DNA from: Bacillota bacterium
Lineage (GTDB): Bacteria > Bacillota > Clostridia > Peptostreptococcales > Anaerovoracaceae
Assembly (NCBI GenBank): GCA_019420525.1
Contig: JAHZHA010000032.1
Span: 46,746 to 110,745 of the forward strand
Length of the DNA stretch: 64,000 nucleotides
Reading direction: 5' to 3'
How positions within the stretch are numbered: position 1 is the first letter of the stretch; the number at the start of each line of letters is the position of its first letter. The notes beneath the pieces were generated by a model that ran no database searches, was not told the origin of the DNA, and saw only the letters and a list, made by a program, of their open reading frames with translations. The translations under genes and the position numbers were made by a program. Below are positions 42,379-52,781 of this stretch, one piece after another.

Positions 42379-42675
42379 TTAGCTATAGTCAGCTGCAGCT
42401 TTTCTGACTTTTTCTAATTCTCTTTTCAGATCAATATTTTCAACTCTCTTTCCGGATGAAAGGACTTCCGCGATCGTCTCATTGATCCTGTTATATGGTT
42501 GCAGATGTTTCACTTTCTTTTTCTTGGGACTGTCATATTTTCTTCTGCCGCCGTCGGCTATCAGAACATATTCGTCATCCAGAACTCCCACTACGAAGAA
42601 TATGTCGCCCTTATCGTGTCCGGCCTTGGATCTCACAATCTGTCCCGGCACCAGGCTGTTTCTAATAGTAGCCAT
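42379..42675 (-). CDS. KOW-domain RNA-binding protein (L14e/L27e-like)
   Basis: This small protein (98 residues from the ATG at 42675) has a KOW/SH3-like N-terminal half: [41 protein letters not shown] basic [10 protein letters not shown] stretch and a short helix follow. Such proteins are encoded between map and infA in many Clostridia and resemble archaeal/eukaryotic L14e; their bacterial role is not settled but rRNA or mRNA binding is likely. AAGGTGACGACT precedes the ATG; a GTG at 42684 overlaps that site and is less likely to be the start. Confidence 0.85.
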   Translation of the reverse strand: MATIRNSLVPGQIVRSKAGHDKGDIFFVVGVLDDEYVLIADGGRRKYDSPKKKKVKHLQPYNRINETIAEVLSSGKRVENIDLKRELEKVRKAAADYS

Positions 42676-42686
42676 AGTCGTCACCT

Positions 42687-43436
42687 TTATAAAAGCGTTA
42701 TAACCTGCGGTTCCGCATCGGTAATAACGACTGTATTTTCATAATGTGCCGCGAGACTGCCGTCCGCCGTTACCGCTGTCCATTTGTCGGGCATCACATT
42801 GACTGCATAGGATCCTGCGCTGACCATGGGTTCGATGGCCAGGACCATACCTTTCTGAAGCTTCGGCCCTCTCCCCGGTCTTCCGTAATTCGGAACCGGC
42901 GGCTGCTCATGCATTTCTCTGCCCAATCCGTGACCCACATAGTCTCGGATCACCCCGAAACCGTTGGATTCGAGATGTGTCTGTATCGCATGGGACACGT
43001 CAGACAGGTAGTTGCCTTCCACACAGTACTTCAGGCCTTCGAAAAAGCTTTCTTCCGTGACCCGCACCAGTCTGGCAGCTTCCGGCGAAATCTCTCCGAC
43101 GGGATAAGTGCGCGCCATATCGCTGTACCAGCCCTGGTAAACAGCGCCGGCGTCCACACTGACGATATCTCCTTCTTTCAGTTTGCGTTCCCTGGAAGGA
43201 ATTCCGTGGACGATGACTTCGTTTACCGAAACGCACGCGCTGGCCGGAAAGCCGCCGTATCCCTTGAAGGCCGGTATCATACCGCCCTCCAGGATACGCT
43301 TTTCGACGAACTGATCGATATCGTGCGTCGAAATTCCCGGCTTTATAAAATCTCCCAGATCCCGGAGAATTTCTGCCGTGAGTTTAGCCGGTATTTTCAT
43401 CATTTCAATTTCCGCGTCGGATTTTATGATGATCAT
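42687..43436 (-). CDS. map: Methionine aminopeptidase, type I
   Basis: This enzyme removes the initiator methionine from nascent proteins. The 249 residues carry the dinuclear metal ligands in SVDAGAVYQGWYSDMART (two Asp), GHGLGREMHE (His), AIEPM (Glu) and ENTVVITDAEPQ (Glu). It is in the standard position between adk and infA, 5 bases after adk. Confidence 0.96.
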   Translation of the reverse strand: MIIIKSDAEIEMMKIPAKLTAEILRDLGDFIKPGISTHDIDQFVEKRILEGGMIPAFKGYGGFPASACVSVNEVIVHGIPSRERKLKEGDIVSVDAGAVYQGWYSDMARTYPVGEISPEAARLVRVTEESFFEGLKYCVEGNYLSDVSHAIQTHLESNGFGVIRDYVGHGLGREMHEQPPVPNYGRPGRGPKLQKGMVLAIEPMVSAGSYAVNVMPDKWTAVTADGSLAAHYENTVVITDAEPQVITLL

Positions 43437-43441
43437 CCCGA

Positions 43442-44089
43442 TTATTCTCCCAGTATCTTGACGATATCGGAAAATACGCTGTCCAGAGCCTGATCACCGT
43501 TGATCGTCGCCAGCAATCCGGCTTTTTCATAATATTCTACCAGCGGAGCTGTCTGAGAACCGTACACGCTGATTCTGTTTTCGACGGTCTCTCTGTTGTC
43601 ATCTGCTCTCTGATATACTTCGCCTCCGCAGACATCGCAGATGCCTTCTTTTGCGGTAGGCTTTGTATTGATATTGTATGTCGCGCCGCACGCCTTGCAG
43701 ACCCGTCTGCCAGCGATACGTTCGATGAGCTTCGCAGGTTCTACGTCGATATTGATGACTTTCGTGATGGAAAGTTTCTTTTCAGCCATGATCTTATCGA
43801 GTTCTTCTGCCTGGAATACAGTTCTCGGGAATCCGTCCAGCATGAAGCCTTCCCTGCAGTCGTCCTGATTCAGTCGGTCTTTCACCAGATCTACCACCAG
43901 TTCATCCGGAACGAGTTCGCCTTTGTCCATATAGGACTTCGCCTTCTTGCCCAGTTCAGTGCCGCCTTTGATGTTGGCTCTGAAGATATCTCCTGTGGAA
44001 ATCTGCGGAATATTGTATTTTTTAACGATAAGTTCTGCCTGAGTGCCTTTGCCGGCTCCCGGAGGTCCTAATAATACAATGTTTAACAT
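43442..44089 (-). CDS. adk: Adenylate kinase with zinc-type LID
   Basis: Adenylate kinase interconverts AMP and ATP with 2 ADP. The 215 residues have the P-loop GPPGAGKGT at 8-16, STGDIFRAN, DGFPRTVFQAE and a long LID with a four-cysteine zinc site (CKACG and CDVCG, about 130 and 149). This is typical of Gram-positive enzymes. It lies between secY and map. Confidence 0.97.
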   Translation of the reverse strand: MLNIVLLGPPGAGKGTQAELIVKKYNIPQISTGDIFRANIKGGTELGKKAKSYMDKGELVPDELVVDLVKDRLNQDDCREGFMLDGFPRTVFQAEELDKIMAEKKLSITKVINIDVEPAKLIERIAGRRVCKACGATYNINTKPTAKEGICDVCGGEVYQRADDNRETVENRISVYGSQTAPLVEYYEKAGLLATINGDQALDSVFSDIVKILGE

Positions 44090-44104
44090 GACCTTATCTC
44101 CTCT

Positions 44105-45388
44105 TTATTTCAGGAATCCCGAATAATTTCTCATGATGAGCTGTGACTCCAGCTGCTTCATCGTATCCAGCGCTACGCCGACTGCGATCAGCAGCGAGGT
44201 TCCGCCGAATCCGATTCCCAGCTGCGTAAAGCTGCCCAGGATATTCGGGAGGGTTGCGATCACCGCCAGGAAAATAGCTCCTGCGAAAGTGATTCTCGTC
44301 ATAACCCTGCTTAAATATTCAACTGTGGATCTGCCCGGACGAATACCCGGGATAAATCCCCCGTTTGCTTTCATGTTGTCTGCTACTTCTACCGGATTGA
44401 ATGTAATCGCAGTGTAGAAATAGGTGAAAAATATGATCAGCACGATGTTAATAATGGAGTAAATCCAAACACCGGGGCTGCCGCTCGGGGATAAATACTT
44501 CGTTACAAACTGAGTAAACCCGGATGCGGAATTCGTAAAATATGTGACAGTCAGCGGGAACTGCAGGATGGAAAGAGAGAAGATGACCGGAATTACGCCC
44601 GCCTGGTTAACTTTGAGCGGAATATGCGTATTCTGACCGCCGTACATTTTTCTTCCGACGACTCTCTTCGCATACTGTACAGGAATCTTTCTGGTGCCCT
44701 GCTGAACTTCGATGACGCCTACCACTACCGCGATAGCGAAGACCACGAAAATGATGACGCTGATAATGGAAACCGTGCCATCCTGAAGTTTGATGAACGT
44801 CTGATAGATTGCGCTCGGCATTCTGGCTACGATGCCGGCCATGATGATCAGAGAGATACCGTTTCCGATACCGTGTTCGTTGATCTGTTCACCCAGCCAC
44901 ATGAGGAACGCGGTTCCTGCCGTCAGTGTGATGACGACTACCGCAATCGAAAAGACGGATTTGTCTACGATTGCGTTGCGGAACAGTCCCACCGTCAGAC
45001 CGATGGACTGAACCAGCGCCAGTACTACCGTGAGATATCTGGTATACTGTGCGATTTTTTTTCTGCCTTCAGTTCCTTCCTTTGAAAGAGCTTCGAGACG
45101 GGGGATAACCACCGTCATCAACTGAAGGATAATCGATGCCGTTACGTACGGCGTAATGCTCAGTGCAAAGATCGTGAAATTACTGAAAGACCCGCCGGAA
45201 AACATATCAAACAGGCCGAATAATCCCGATGCATTGCCGAAGTAGTCGCTGAGAACCGATCTGTCGATATTCGGAACGGGGATGCAGCATCCCAGTCTGA
45301 ATATAACTAACATCAGGATTGTAAAGATTAATTTCTTCCTTATCTCCGGCACTTTAAACGCCTGTCCGAGCGACTTCAGAGCATTCAT
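44105..45388 (-). CDS. secY: Preprotein translocase subunit SecY
   Basis: SecY is the channel of the Sec translocon. The 427 residues have ten membrane helices. Typical segments are FGLFDMFSGGSFSNFTIFALSI, ITPYVTASIILQLMTVVIP, WLGEQINEHGIGNGISLIIMAGI and ADNMKANGGFIPGIRPG, with YSGFLK at the end. Its ATG overlaps the rplO stop by one base (TGATG), so translation is coupled. Confidence 0.97.
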   Translation of the reverse strand: MNALKSLGQAFKVPEIRKKLIFTILMLVIFRLGCCIPVPNIDRSVLSDYFGNASGLFGLFDMFSGGSFSNFTIFALSITPYVTASIILQLMTVVIPRLEALSKEGTEGRKKIAQYTRYLTVVLALVQSIGLTVGLFRNAIVDKSVFSIAVVVITLTAGTAFLMWLGEQINEHGIGNGISLIIMAGIVARMPSAIYQTFIKLQDGTVSIISVIIFVVFAIAVVVGVIEVQQGTRKIPVQYAKRVVGRKMYGGQNTHIPLKVNQAGVIPVIFSLSILQFPLTVTYFTNSASGFTQFVTKYLSPSGSPGVWIYSIINIVLIIFFTYFYTAITFNPVEVADNMKANGGFIPGIRPGRSTVEYLSRVMTRITFAGAIFLAVIATLPNILGSFTQLGIGFGGTSLLIAVGVALDTMKQLESQLIMRNYSGFLK

Positions 45389-45828
45389 CAGATCACCTCT
45401 GCCTTTCCGCCGGCAGCTTCGATCTTCTCAATTGCAGCTTTACTGAATTTATTAGCTTTTACGGTTAATTTCTTTTCAAGATCTCCTTCTCCCAGAATCT
45501 TTACTCCGGCCTTAACCTGCTTTACCTTACCTTCCTTGACGAGGAGTTCCGGTGTGATTTCTGTTCCGTCTTCAAAACAGTTGAGGTCACTCACATTCAT
45601 GACAGACCATTCTTTTCTGAAGATGTTCGTGAACCCTCTCTTCGGGATTCTTCTGTATAACGGCATCTGACCGCCTTCGAAGCCGAGTCTTACACCGCCG
45701 CCGCTTCTGGACTTCTGGCCGTTCATACCTCTGCCGCCAGTCTTACCCTGGCCGGTAGCCGTACCTCTGCCCTTTCTCTTCGTATTCTTAGTAGAACCGA
45801 TTGGCTTGCTAAGTTCGTGCAGTTTCAT
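45388..45828 (-). CDS. rplO: 50S ribosomal protein L15
   Basis: L15 is a late-assembly 23S rRNA-binding protein. The 146 residues start [43 protein letters not shown], the glycine/arginine-rich extension that threads into rRNA. A globular C-terminal half with [13 protein letters not shown] follows. Stop and secY start share one base. Confidence 0.97.
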   Translation of the reverse strand: MKLHELSKPIGSTKNTKRKGRGTATGQGKTGGRGMNGQKSRSGGGVRLGFEGGQMPLYRRIPKRGFTNIFRKEWSVMNVSDLNCFEDGTEITPELLVKEGKVKQVKAGVKILGEGDLEKKLTVKANKFSKAAIEKIEAAGGKAEVI

Positions 45829-45850
45829 CTGTTACACCTCCAATCCCTTT

Positions 45851-46033
45851 TTAGAGTTCTTCTACTTTTAAAAGATGCTTTACTTTCTCGATAGCTCCGC
45901 GCGTCTGCGGGCTGTCAGGAAGTTCAACGCTCTTATTTGTCTTCTTGAGTCCCAGTGCTTCTACCACTTTTCTCTGCTTCGGAGAAGTACCGATTGTGCT
46001 TCTGACTAATGTAACTTTCAGTTTTTCAGCCAT
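45851..46033 (-). CDS. rpmD: 50S ribosomal protein L30
   Basis: The 60-residue L30 has [32 protein letters not shown] followed by [16 protein letters not shown]. It binds 23S rRNA domain II. It lies between rpsE (12 bases) and rplO (22 bases), the standard order. Confidence 0.95.
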   Translation of the reverse strand: MAEKLKVTLVRSTIGTSPKQRKVVEALGLKKTNKSVELPDSPQTRGAIEKVKHLLKVEEL

Positions 46034-46045
46034 TTCTTCTCCTCC

Positions 46046-46549
46046 TTATCCCAGAATTTCTTCTTTTGTCTTTCCTCTCAGTCTCGCAACCTGTTCTACA
46101 GTCTTGAGAGTGGAGAGGCTCTTGATTGTAGCCAATGCCATATTAACCGCGTTGTTGGATCCGATGGACTTCGCTCTGACATCCTTGATGCCCGCATGTT
46201 CGAGAACCATACGCACCGAACCACCGGCGATTACACCGGTACCAGGGGCAGCAGGCATGATGAGAACCTGACCTGCACCGAAAATACCCGTATTTCTATG
46301 AGGAACCGTCGTACCTACCATAGGAACTTCGATCATCTTCTTCTTAGCGTCGTCAGTAGCCTTTCTTACAGCTTCAGGGATTTCTGCAGCCTTGCCGAGG
46401 CCAACACCGACGTGACCTGCGCCGTCGCCGACGACAACAGTTACGCTGAATCTCATGTTACGACCGCCTTTTACCGTCTTTGCAACACGTCTGATGTTGA
46501 CGATAGTTTCTTTGAACTCGGTCTTTGCATCAATTGCATTATTCCGCAT
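46046..46549 (-). CDS. rpsE: 30S ribosomal protein S5
   Basis: S5 takes part in mRNA unwinding and decoding accuracy. The 167 residues have the dsRBD-like N-terminal domain with [41 protein letters not shown], then [29 protein letters not shown]. Length and motifs are ordinary. Confidence 0.97.
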   Translation of the reverse strand: MRNNAIDAKTEFKETIVNIRRVAKTVKGGRNMRFSVTVVVGDGAGHVGVGLGKAAEIPEAVRKATDDAKKKMIEVPMVGTTVPHRNTGIFGAGQVLIMPAAPGTGVIAGGSVRMVLEHAGIKDVRAKSIGSNNAVNMALATIKSLSTLKTVEQVARLRGKTKEEILG

Positions 46550-46564
46550 GTTATCCTCCTCCTG

Positions 46565-46930
46565 TTAGAATTTTAATCCTGCTTCGCGGGCGCCGTCAGC
46601 TAATTCTTTCACCCTTCCGTGGAATAAGAATCCGCCTCTGTCGAAAGCGACTGTTTCGATTCCCTTTTCGATTGCTTTCTTTCCGACGCTTTCGCCGACC
46701 AGTTTTGCAGCTGCCTTGTTTCCGCCGTTAGCAGCTTCCGCTTTGATGTCCTTGTCTAAAGTGGATGCAGACACGATTGTGTTGCCCGTTGTGTCATCGA
46801 TCACCTGTGCATAGATATTCTTTGCACTCTTAAACACGCAAAGTCTTGGTCTTTCAGGAGTTCCGGAGATATGCTTTCTTACTCTGGCATGTCTTGCCAG
46901 ACGTTTTTCGTTCTTAGTAGCTTTTGCCAT
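46565..46930 (-). CDS. rplR: 50S ribosomal protein L18
   Basis: L18 binds 5S rRNA in the central protuberance. The 121 residues include [37 protein letters not shown] and the C-terminal [28 protein letters not shown]. Gaps of 15-20 bases on either side. Confidence 0.97.
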   Translation of the reverse strand: MAKATKNEKRLARHARVRKHISGTPERPRLCVFKSAKNIYAQVIDDTTGNTIVSASTLDKDIKAEAANGGNKAAAKLVGESVGKKAIEKGIETVAFDRGGFLFHGRVKELADGAREAGLKF

Positions 46931-46950
46931 GTTTATTCACTCCTTTCTCT

Positions 46951-47493
46951 TTATTTCGCGCCTGATTTACCTTCTTTTCTGATGATCACTTCACCGGCAT
47001 ACTTCACGCCCTTGCCCTTGTATGGTTCAGGCTTTCTGTGTGCTCTGATAACTGCAGCGTAGTTGCCTACTTCTGCCTTATCGATGCCCTTAACTGTGAT
47101 ATCAGTCTGAGACGGAACTTCAGTCGTGATTCCTTCCGGATCTTTCATTTCGATCGGATGTGAATAACCCAGGTGTAAAATAAGGGTATCGCCCTTCTTT
47201 TCGGCTCTGTAACCTACACCTACCATTTCCAGCTTCTTTTCAAAGCCTTCGCTTACGCCGACGATCATATTGTGAATCAGCGTTCTGTACAGGCCGTGTG
47301 CAGATCTCTCTTCTTTAGAGTCTGCATCTCTCGTAACGATTACGTTGCCGTCCTCAATAGCGATATTTACTAATTTTTCATCGACCGGCTGCGAGAGTTC
47401 ACCTTTCGGTCCCTTAACGGAAACGACTCCGTTTTCGAACTTAACCTCTACGCCGGCCGGGATTACTACAGGTTTCTTACCTATTCTTGACAT
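46951..47493 (-). CDS. rplF: 50S ribosomal protein L6
   Basis: L6 lies at the base of the L7/L12 stalk. The 180 residues start [16 protein letters not shown] and carry [10 protein letters not shown] and the C-terminal [24 protein letters not shown]. Standard length and position after rpsH. Confidence 0.97.
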   Translation of the reverse strand: MSRIGKKPVVIPAGVEVKFENGVVSVKGPKGELSQPVDEKLVNIAIEDGNVIVTRDADSKEERSAHGLYRTLIHNMIVGVSEGFEKKLEMVGVGYRAEKKGDTLILHLGYSHPIEMKDPEGITTEVPSQTDITVKGIDKAEVGNYAAVIRAHRKPEPYKGKGVKYAGEVIIRKEGKSGAK

Positions 47494-47505
47494 TTTTCTT
47501 CCTCC

Positions 47506-47904
47506 CTACCAAACGTAACAGATTACTTCGCCGCCTACGCCTAACTGTCTTGCCTTCTTATCGCTGATAATGCCATTGGAAGTGGAAATAATAGCGATTC
47601 CGAGACCTCCTAATACTTTAGGAACTTCGTTTCTCTTAGCATAAACCTTGAGACCCGGCTTGGAAATCTTCTTGAGTCCGCTGATAACGCGTTCCTTATC
47701 AGCACCATATTTCATCGTTATTCTGATAACGCCCTGCTTGTTGTCGTCGATCACTTCGAAATCCGTAATGTAGCCTTCTTCTTTAAGGATTCCCGCGATG
47801 GCCTTCTTCATATTAGAAGCGGGAACGTCGACTGTCTTGTGACCTACAGTGTTGGCATTTCTGATTCTTGTGAGCATATCTGCTATAGGATCAGTCATTG
47901 TCAT
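47506..47904 (-). CDS. rpsH: 30S ribosomal protein S8
   Basis: S8 binds helix 21 of 16S rRNA and, in other bacteria, represses the spc operon. The 132 residues begin [14 protein letters not shown] and end [26 protein letters not shown]. The ATG has GGAGGTACTCTAAA in front. Confidence 0.97.
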   Translation of the reverse strand: MTMTDPIADMLTRIRNANTVGHKTVDVPASNMKKAIAGILKEEGYITDFEVIDDNKQGVIRITMKYGADKERVISGLKKISKPGLKVYAKRNEVPKVLGGLGIAIISTSNGIISDKKARQLGVGGEVICYVW

Positions 47905-47936
47905 TTTAGAGTACCTCCTTTCCTCGGTTCAGCGGT

Positions 47937-48122
47937 TTACCAGCTTGCCTTTCTGACACCCGGGATTTCACCCTTATACGCCATTTCTCTGAAGCAGATA
48001 CGGCAGATGCCGTACTTTCTCAGTACAGAATGTGGTCTTCCGCAAACCTTGCATCTTGTATATGCACGAGTAGAATACTTCGGTTTCTTCTGCTGCTTTA
48101 CTTTGAGAGATGTCTTTGCCAT
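47937..48122 (-). CDS. rpsN: 30S ribosomal protein S14, zinc type
   Basis: This 61-residue S14 has two CxxC pairs (CKVCG and CRICF, about 24-27 and 40-43), the zinc-binding ancestral form found in many Firmicutes. It starts [23 protein letters not shown]. It lies 9 bases after rplE. Confidence 0.97.
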   Translation of the reverse strand: MAKTSLKVKQQKKPKYSTRAYTRCKVCGRPHSVLRKYGICRICFREMAYKGEIPGVRKASW

Positions 48123-48131
48123 GTTTCCCTC

Positions 48132-48674
48132 CTACTTTTCAAACGGCATGCCCAGCATTTCGAGGAGAGCCTGCGCCTCTTCGTCTGTCTTCGCCGTAGT
48201 TGTGAACGTAATATCCATACCCTTGATCTTATCGATCTTATCGTAATCGATTTCAGGGAAGATGAGCTGTTCTTTGACACCCATCGTATAATTTCCTCTG
48301 CCGTCGAAAGAATTCTTGCTTACGCCTTTGAAGTCTCTTACGCGCGGTAACGCGATATTGAAGAACTTATCTGCAAAAATATACATATTTTCGCCTCTCA
48401 GGGTAACCTTCGCGCCGATCGGCATACCTTCTCTCAGTTTGAAGTTTGCGATGGATTTCTTTGCCTTCGTCATGACAGGCTTCTGACCGCTGATAATGCC
48501 CAGTTCCTGAACTGCGGTTTCCAGCATTTTCTGGTTGTCCTTGATGCCGCCCAGACCCATATTGATTGTGATCTTTTCAAGTTTAGGGACTTCCATAGCG
48601 TTCTTATACTGAAATTTATCTTTTAAACCGTTGAATACGGTGTTCTTGTAATATTCTCTAAGTCTAGCTGCCAA
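48132..48674 (-). CDS. rplE: 50S ribosomal protein L5
   Basis: L5 binds 5S rRNA and contacts the P-site tRNA. The 180 residues include [57 protein letters not shown] and [19 protein letters not shown]. Normal length and position. Confidence 0.97.
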   Translation of the reverse strand: MAARLREYYKNTVFNGLKDKFQYKNAMEVPKLEKITINMGLGGIKDNQKMLETAVQELGIISGQKPVMTKAKKSIANFKLREGMPIGAKVTLRGENMYIFADKFFNIALPRVRDFKGVSKNSFDGRGNYTMGVKEQLIFPEIDYDKIDKIKGMDITFTTTAKTDEEAQALLEMLGMPFEK

Positions 48675-48704
48675 AATTCTTTACCTCCTTTCCGGTCTGA
48701 TATC

Positions 48705-49016
48705 TTAGTCGATCTTTTCGCCAGTCTTCTTGGAGACTCTGTACTTCTTACCGTCTTCGATAACATAACCGATTCTGGTAGGCGCTTTGGCCTTGCTGTC
48801 ATAAAACATTACGTTGGACACGTCAATCGGTCCTTCCTGATGTTTGATTTCAGCAGGAGCTGTTCTCGTCTGCTTCGCATGCTTTGTCTGAACATTCACG
48901 CCTTCGACAACGACTTTATTTTCCTTCGGCATAGCCTTGATGACCTTGCCCTTCTTGCCCTTATCTTTTCCTGTGATAACGACAACCGTATCATCTTTTC
49001 TGATATGCATCTTCAC
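48705..49016 (-). CDS. rplX: 50S ribosomal protein L24
   Basis: L24 initiates 50S assembly. The 103-residue KOW protein has HIRKDDTVVVITGKDKGKKGKVIKAMPKENKVVVEGVN near the N terminus, then EGPIDVSNVMFYDSKAKAPTRIGYV. 9-base gap after rplN. Confidence 0.97.
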   Translation of the reverse strand: MKMHIRKDDTVVVITGKDKGKKGKVIKAMPKENKVVVEGVNVQTKHAKQTRTAPAEIKHQEGPIDVSNVMFYDSKAKAPTRIGYVIEDGKKYRVSKKTGEKID

Positions 49017-49025
49017 ACCTCCGCC

Positions 49026-49394
49026 TTAGAGTACTTCCGGCGCCAGGGACACGATCTTCATGTAGCCCTTGTCTCTCAGCTCTCTGGCTACTGGTCCGAA
49101 AATACGAGTTCCTACTGGAGTCTTGTCATCTTTAATGACAACAGCTGCGTTCTGGTCAAATTTAACGTAGCTTCCGTCCGGTCTTCTTACGCCGCTCTTG
49201 GAACGAACGATAACAGCTTTTACTACATCGCTCTTCTTTACAACGCCGCCTGGTGTTGCATCTTTAACAGCGCAAACAATAACGTCTCCAATATTTGCAA
49301 CTTTATGGCCTGTGCCGCCCAAAACACGGATACATAATAATTCTTTTGCACCGGAATTGTCAGCCACTCTGAGCCTACTTTCTGTCTGGATCAT
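49026..49394 (-). CDS. rplN: 50S ribosomal protein L14
   Basis: L14 forms a bridge with the small subunit. The 122 residues start [27 protein letters not shown], nearly invariant in bacteria, and end with [19 protein letters not shown]. Gaps of 21 and 9 bases. Confidence 0.97.
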   Translation of the reverse strand: MIQTESRLRVADNSGAKELLCIRVLGGTGHKVANIGDVIVCAVKDATPGGVVKKSDVVKAVIVRSKSGVRRPDGSYVKFDQNAAVVIKDDKTPVGTRIFGPVARELRDKGYMKIVSLAPEVL

Positions 49395-49415
49395 TATGGT
49401 GTCTCCTTTCGCAGT

Positions 49416-49673
49416 TTATCTTACTTTTTCTACGATTTCGACAAGTCTCCATCTCTTGCTCTTGCTGAGAGGTCTCGTCTCCATGATTTTAACTGTATCA
49501 CCGATGCTGCAAGTGTTTTCTTCGTCGTGTGCTCTGAACTTCTTCGTTCTCTTAACAGCCTTACCGTAAAGAGAATGTCTTACAAATTCTTCGACCGCAA
49601 CAGTGATCGTCTTATCCATCTTATTGCTGACAACTACGCCGACCTTAGTCTTTCTGCTGTTTCTGTCCGACAT
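49416..49673 (-). CDS. rpsQ: 30S ribosomal protein S17
   Basis: S17 is a primary 16S rRNA binder. The 85 residues contain [27 protein letters not shown] and [31 protein letters not shown]. Standard position after rpmC. Confidence 0.96.
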   Translation of the reverse strand: MSDRNSRKTKVGVVVSNKMDKTITVAVEEFVRHSLYGKAVKRTKKFRAHDEENTCSIGDTVKIMETRPLSKSKRWRLVEIVEKVR

Positions 49674-49692
49674 GTTTTATCCTCCTTTCGGT

Positions 49693-49893
49693 TTACGCCT
49701 GTGCTTCGAGTTCTTTCTCTCTGATAACAGTCTTTACTCTGGCGATATCTTTTCTGACTTCCCTCATTTTTACAGGGTTTTCCAGCTGACCCGTAACGTG
49801 CTGAAATCTCAGATTGAATAATTCGTTTTTAAGCTTCAAAAGTTCGCTGTTGAGCTCAGCCGGTGTCATTTCTCTGATAGATTCGATTTTCAT
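49693..49893 (-). CDS. rpmC: 50S ribosomal protein L29
   Basis: The 66-residue helical-hairpin protein sits at the exit tunnel, where trigger factor and SRP dock. It has [33 protein letters not shown] and [13 protein letters not shown]. It directly abuts rplP (no gap). Confidence 0.96.
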   Translation of the reverse strand: MKIESIREMTPAELNSELLKLKNELFNLRFQHVTGQLENPVKMREVRKDIARVKTVIREKELEAQA

Positions 49894-50325
49894 TTACGCT
49901 TCACCGCCCTCTTCTGAAATTTCCTTTACCATAAACTTGCACTTTACAGGGAGCTTGTGGGATGCGAGACGCATCGCCTCTCTCGCCTTTTCTTCCGGTA
50001 CTCCGTCCAGCTCGAACATAACTCTGCCCGGCTTTACTACTGCTACCCAGTACTCAGGAGAACCTTTACCGGAACCCATTCGAACTTCTGCAGGTTTCTT
50101 AGTTACCGACTTATGAGGGAAGATTTTGATGTAAACCTTTCCGCCTCTCTTGATATATCTTGTCATTGCAATTCTGGCAGCTTCGATCTGATTGGAAGTG
50201 ATCCAGCCGCATTCCTGTGCAACGAGTCCAAAAGAACCATATGTGATCGTGTTGCCCTTTGTTGCAACACCCTTCATTCTGCCTCTGTGCACTCTACGAT
50301 GCTTTACTCTCTTTGGCATTAACAT
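49894..50325 (-). CDS. rplP: 50S ribosomal protein L16
   Basis: L16 organises the A-site tRNA binding region. The 143 residues start [19 protein letters not shown] and contain [57 protein letters not shown]. The first of two close ATGs has the AAGGAGGAACGAACCG site. Confidence 0.97.
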   Translation of the reverse strand: MLMPKRVKHRRVHRGRMKGVATKGNTITYGSFGLVAQECGWITSNQIEAARIAMTRYIKRGGKVYIKIFPHKSVTKKPAEVRMGSGKGSPEYWVAVVKPGRVMFELDGVPEEKAREAMRLASHKLPVKCKFMVKEISEEGGEA

Positions 50326-50353
50326 CGGTTCGTTCCTCCTTCCTTAAACGTTT

Positions 50354-51250
50354 CTATTCTTCCGTAGCAGGAGCTGCTTCCGCAGGTGCTTCTTCAACCT
50401 GAGGTGCCGCTTCTTCAACCTGTGCTGCTGCCGGTTCTTCTTTCTTGATCAGTTTTCTTCTCTGAATCGGCATAGCTTTCTTTTCTTCGAAACGGTTGTT
50501 ATTTCTGTCTCTTCTGTCACGACGGTTGTTTCTGTCTCTTCTGTCGCCGTCCTGTCTTCTTCTGCCGCCCTTTCTGTCGGACTTGCCTGTATCCTCAGGA
50601 ATCGGGCTTACCAGATCCTTGCCCAGAACTTCGCCCTGGTTAATCCATACCTTAACGCCGATCTTTCCGTAAGTCGTGTCAGCTTCTGCAAAACCGTAAT
50701 CGATATTGGCTCTGATCGTATGAAGAGGAACATTACCTTCGCTGTACTTTTCGCTTCTTGCGATTTCAGCTCCGCCCAGACGGCCGGATAATACGACCTT
50801 GATGCCCTTGCTGCCGGCTTTCATCGTTCTGCCGATGGCCTGCTTCATCGCTCTTCTGAAAGCGATTCTTCTTTCCAGAGCCTGAGCGATGCTTTCTGCT
50901 GTAAGCTGTGCATCGAGTTCAGATCTTCTTACTTCAACGATATTGATGCTGATATTTTTCTTTGTCAGCTTTTCAAGGTCACCCTTGAGTTCATCGATGC
51001 CCGCACCAGATCTGCCGATGATCATACCCGGCTTGCCTGCGAGGATCGTCAGTCTCAGCTGATCATTGGCAGCTCTTTCGATGAGAATTCTCGAAATACC
51101 TGCCATATAGAGCTTTTTCTTTACATAGTCTCTGACTTTTTTGTCTTCAATGAGGAAATCAGAGAAATTATTTTTATCTGCGTACCACTTGGAATCCCAG
51201 TCCTGGATAACGCCCACTCTTAAACCATGTGGACTTACTTTCTGACCCAT
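50354..51250 (-). CDS. rpsC: 30S ribosomal protein S3 with extended C-terminal tail
   Basis: S3 forms part of the mRNA entry channel. Residues 1-218 are a normal S3, with the KH domain ([19 protein letters not shown] near 71-89) and the C-terminal fold ending LVSPIPED. Residues 220-298 are an added low-complexity tail: first Arg/Asp/Asn-rich (223-256; [17 protein letters not shown]), then acidic and Ala/Pro-rich (271-298). Most bacterial S3 proteins have 205-235 residues. Frame and composition argue that the tail is real; the stop is followed directly by the rplP ribosome site. Confidence 0.96.
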   Translation of the reverse strand: MGQKVSPHGLRVGVIQDWDSKWYADKNNFSDFLIEDKKVRDYVKKKLYMAGISRILIERAANDQLRLTILAGKPGMIIGRSGAGIDELKGDLEKLTKKNISINIVEVRRSELDAQLTAESIAQALERRIAFRRAMKQAIGRTMKAGSKGIKVVLSGRLGGAEIARSEKYSEGNVPLHTIRANIDYGFAEADTTYGKIGVKVWINQGEVLGKDLVSPIPEDTGKSDRKGGRRRQDGDRRDRNNRRDRRDRNNNRFEEKKAMPIQRRKLIKKEEPAAAQVEEAAPQVEEAPAEAAPATEE

Positions 51251-51270
51251 TAATAAACCTCCTGTTCAGA

Positions 51271-51603
51271 CTATCTTTCTTTTAACGTAACGCCTACATG
51301 GCTCGTTCTCTTAAGGATAATTGAGGCTCTGCCCTGAGAACCCGGCTGAAATCTCTTCATCGTAGGTCCTTTGTTGGCAGAAATTTCCGCAACATATAAT
51401 GCGTCCGGGTTCATATCGTGGTTGTTTTCCGCATTCGCAGCTGCGGACTTCACTACCTTTTCCACGATTTCAGATCCTTTTCCAGGTGTAAACTTTAATA
51501 TCGTTAACGCTTCGCTCAAGTTCTTGCCTCTTACGAGATCGCAGACAGGCTTTAACTTGCTCGGAGACATCTTTACATACTTTGCAATGGCTTTAGCTTC
51601 CAT
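51271..51603 (-). CDS. rplV: 50S ribosomal protein L22
   Basis: The beta-hairpin of L22 lines the exit tunnel. The 110 residues include AKYVKMSPSKLKPVCDLVRGKNLSEALTIL and KGPTMKRFQPGSQGRASIILKRTSHVGVTL. Standard position between rpsS and rpsC. Confidence 0.97.
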   Translation of the reverse strand: MEAKAIAKYVKMSPSKLKPVCDLVRGKNLSEALTILKFTPGKGSEIVEKVVKSAAANAENNHDMNPDALYVAEISANKGPTMKRFQPGSQGRASIILKRTSHVGVTLKER

Positions 51604-51630
51604 CTATAGCCCTCCTTTCGGTGTTGTCCG

Positions 51631-51912
51631 TTAACCTCTTTTCGAAGATTTTTCTTTGTCCGCGTGACCTCTGTACGTTCTTGTCGGTGCGAATTCGCCG
51701 AGGCGGTGTCCTACCATATCTTCCGTGATATATACAGGGACATGCTTTCTGCCATCATGCACAGCGATTGTGTGACCAACCATCTGCGGGAAAATAGTTG
51801 ACGGTCTTGACCATGTCTTTAATACTTTCTTTTCGTTTGCCGCATTGAGCTCTTCAATTCTGGCGAGTAACTTTTTGTTGACAAAAGGTCCTTTTTTTAC
51901 TGATCTGCCCAT
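51631..51912 (-). CDS. rpsS: 30S ribosomal protein S19
   Basis: S19 lies in the 30S head with S13. The 93 residues start [22 protein letters not shown] and contain [50 protein letters not shown]. Normal length. Confidence 0.97.
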   Translation of the reverse strand: MGRSVKKGPFVNKKLLARIEELNAANEKKVLKTWSRPSTIFPQMVGHTIAVHDGRKHVPVYITEDMVGHRLGEFAPTRTYRGHADKEKSSKRG

Positions 51913-51932
51913 GTTTCAATTCCTCCCTTCAA

Positions 51933-52766
51933 CTATTTATCGTTGCGTCTCTTTACGATATACTTGTCAGACGCTTTGTTCTTCTTTCTCGTCTTGAGAC
52001 CGAGAGCAGGCTTACCCCAAGGAGTAACAGGACCCTTACGTCCGATCGGAGCACGTCCTTCACCACCGCCGTGAGGGTGGTCATTCGGGTTCATTACGGA
52101 ACCTCTTACCGTAGGTCTGATGCCCATGTGTCTCTTCTTGCCGGCCTTACCGATCTTGATATTTTCGTGGTCGAGGTTGCCGACTTCACCGATTGTCGCT
52201 CTGCATTCGATGCGGATTTTTCTCACTTCGCCGGACGGGAGTCTTACCTGTGCGTAATCCCCTTCCTTCGCCATCAGCTGTGCGCCGTTTCCTGCGGATC
52301 TTACCAGCTGAGCGCCTTTTCCAGGCTTGAGTTCGATGTTGTGAATGACCGTACCTACCGGAATGTTCTTCAGCGGAAGAGCATTTCCCGTCTTGATGTC
52401 GGCATCCGGTCCGGAAACGATCGTATCTCCGACATTCAGCTTGTTCGGAGCGATGATATATCTCTTTTCGCCGTCAGCGTAGAAGATGAGGGCGATATTT
52501 GCGCTTCTGTTCGGATCGTATTCGATGGCAGCAACTTTGCCCGGAATACCGTCCTTCATTCTCTTGAAGTCGATGATTCTGTACTTCGGTCTGTAACCGC
52601 CGCCTCTGTGTCTTACAGTAATCTTACCTCTGACATTTCTTCCGGAATGTTTCTTCAGAGTAACGGTAAGTGACTTTTCAGGTGTAGTCTTTGTGATTTC
52701 TTCAAACGCAGAAACCGTCATGCCTCTCTGACCCGGCGTGATCGGCTTATACTTCTTAATAGCCAT
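51933..52766 (-). CDS. rplB: 50S ribosomal protein L2
   Basis: L2 is needed for subunit association and supports the peptidyl transferase centre. The 277 residues contain [22 protein letters not shown] and, near the end, [35 protein letters not shown] with the conserved functional histidine. Position after rplW is standard. Confidence 0.97.
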   Translation of the reverse strand: MAIKKYKPITPGQRGMTVSAFEEITKTTPEKSLTVTLKKHSGRNVRGKITVRHRGGGYRPKYRIIDFKRMKDGIPGKVAAIEYDPNRSANIALIFYADGEKRYIIAPNKLNVGDTIVSGPDADIKTGNALPLKNIPVGTVIHNIELKPGKGAQLVRSAGNGAQLMAKEGDYAQVRLPSGEVRKIRIECRATIGEVGNLDHENIKIGKAGKKRHMGIRPTVRGSVMNPNDHPHGGGEGRAPIGRKGPVTPWGKPALGLKTRKKNKASDKYIVKRRNDK

Positions 52767-52781
52767 CAGTCGTTTCCTCCT

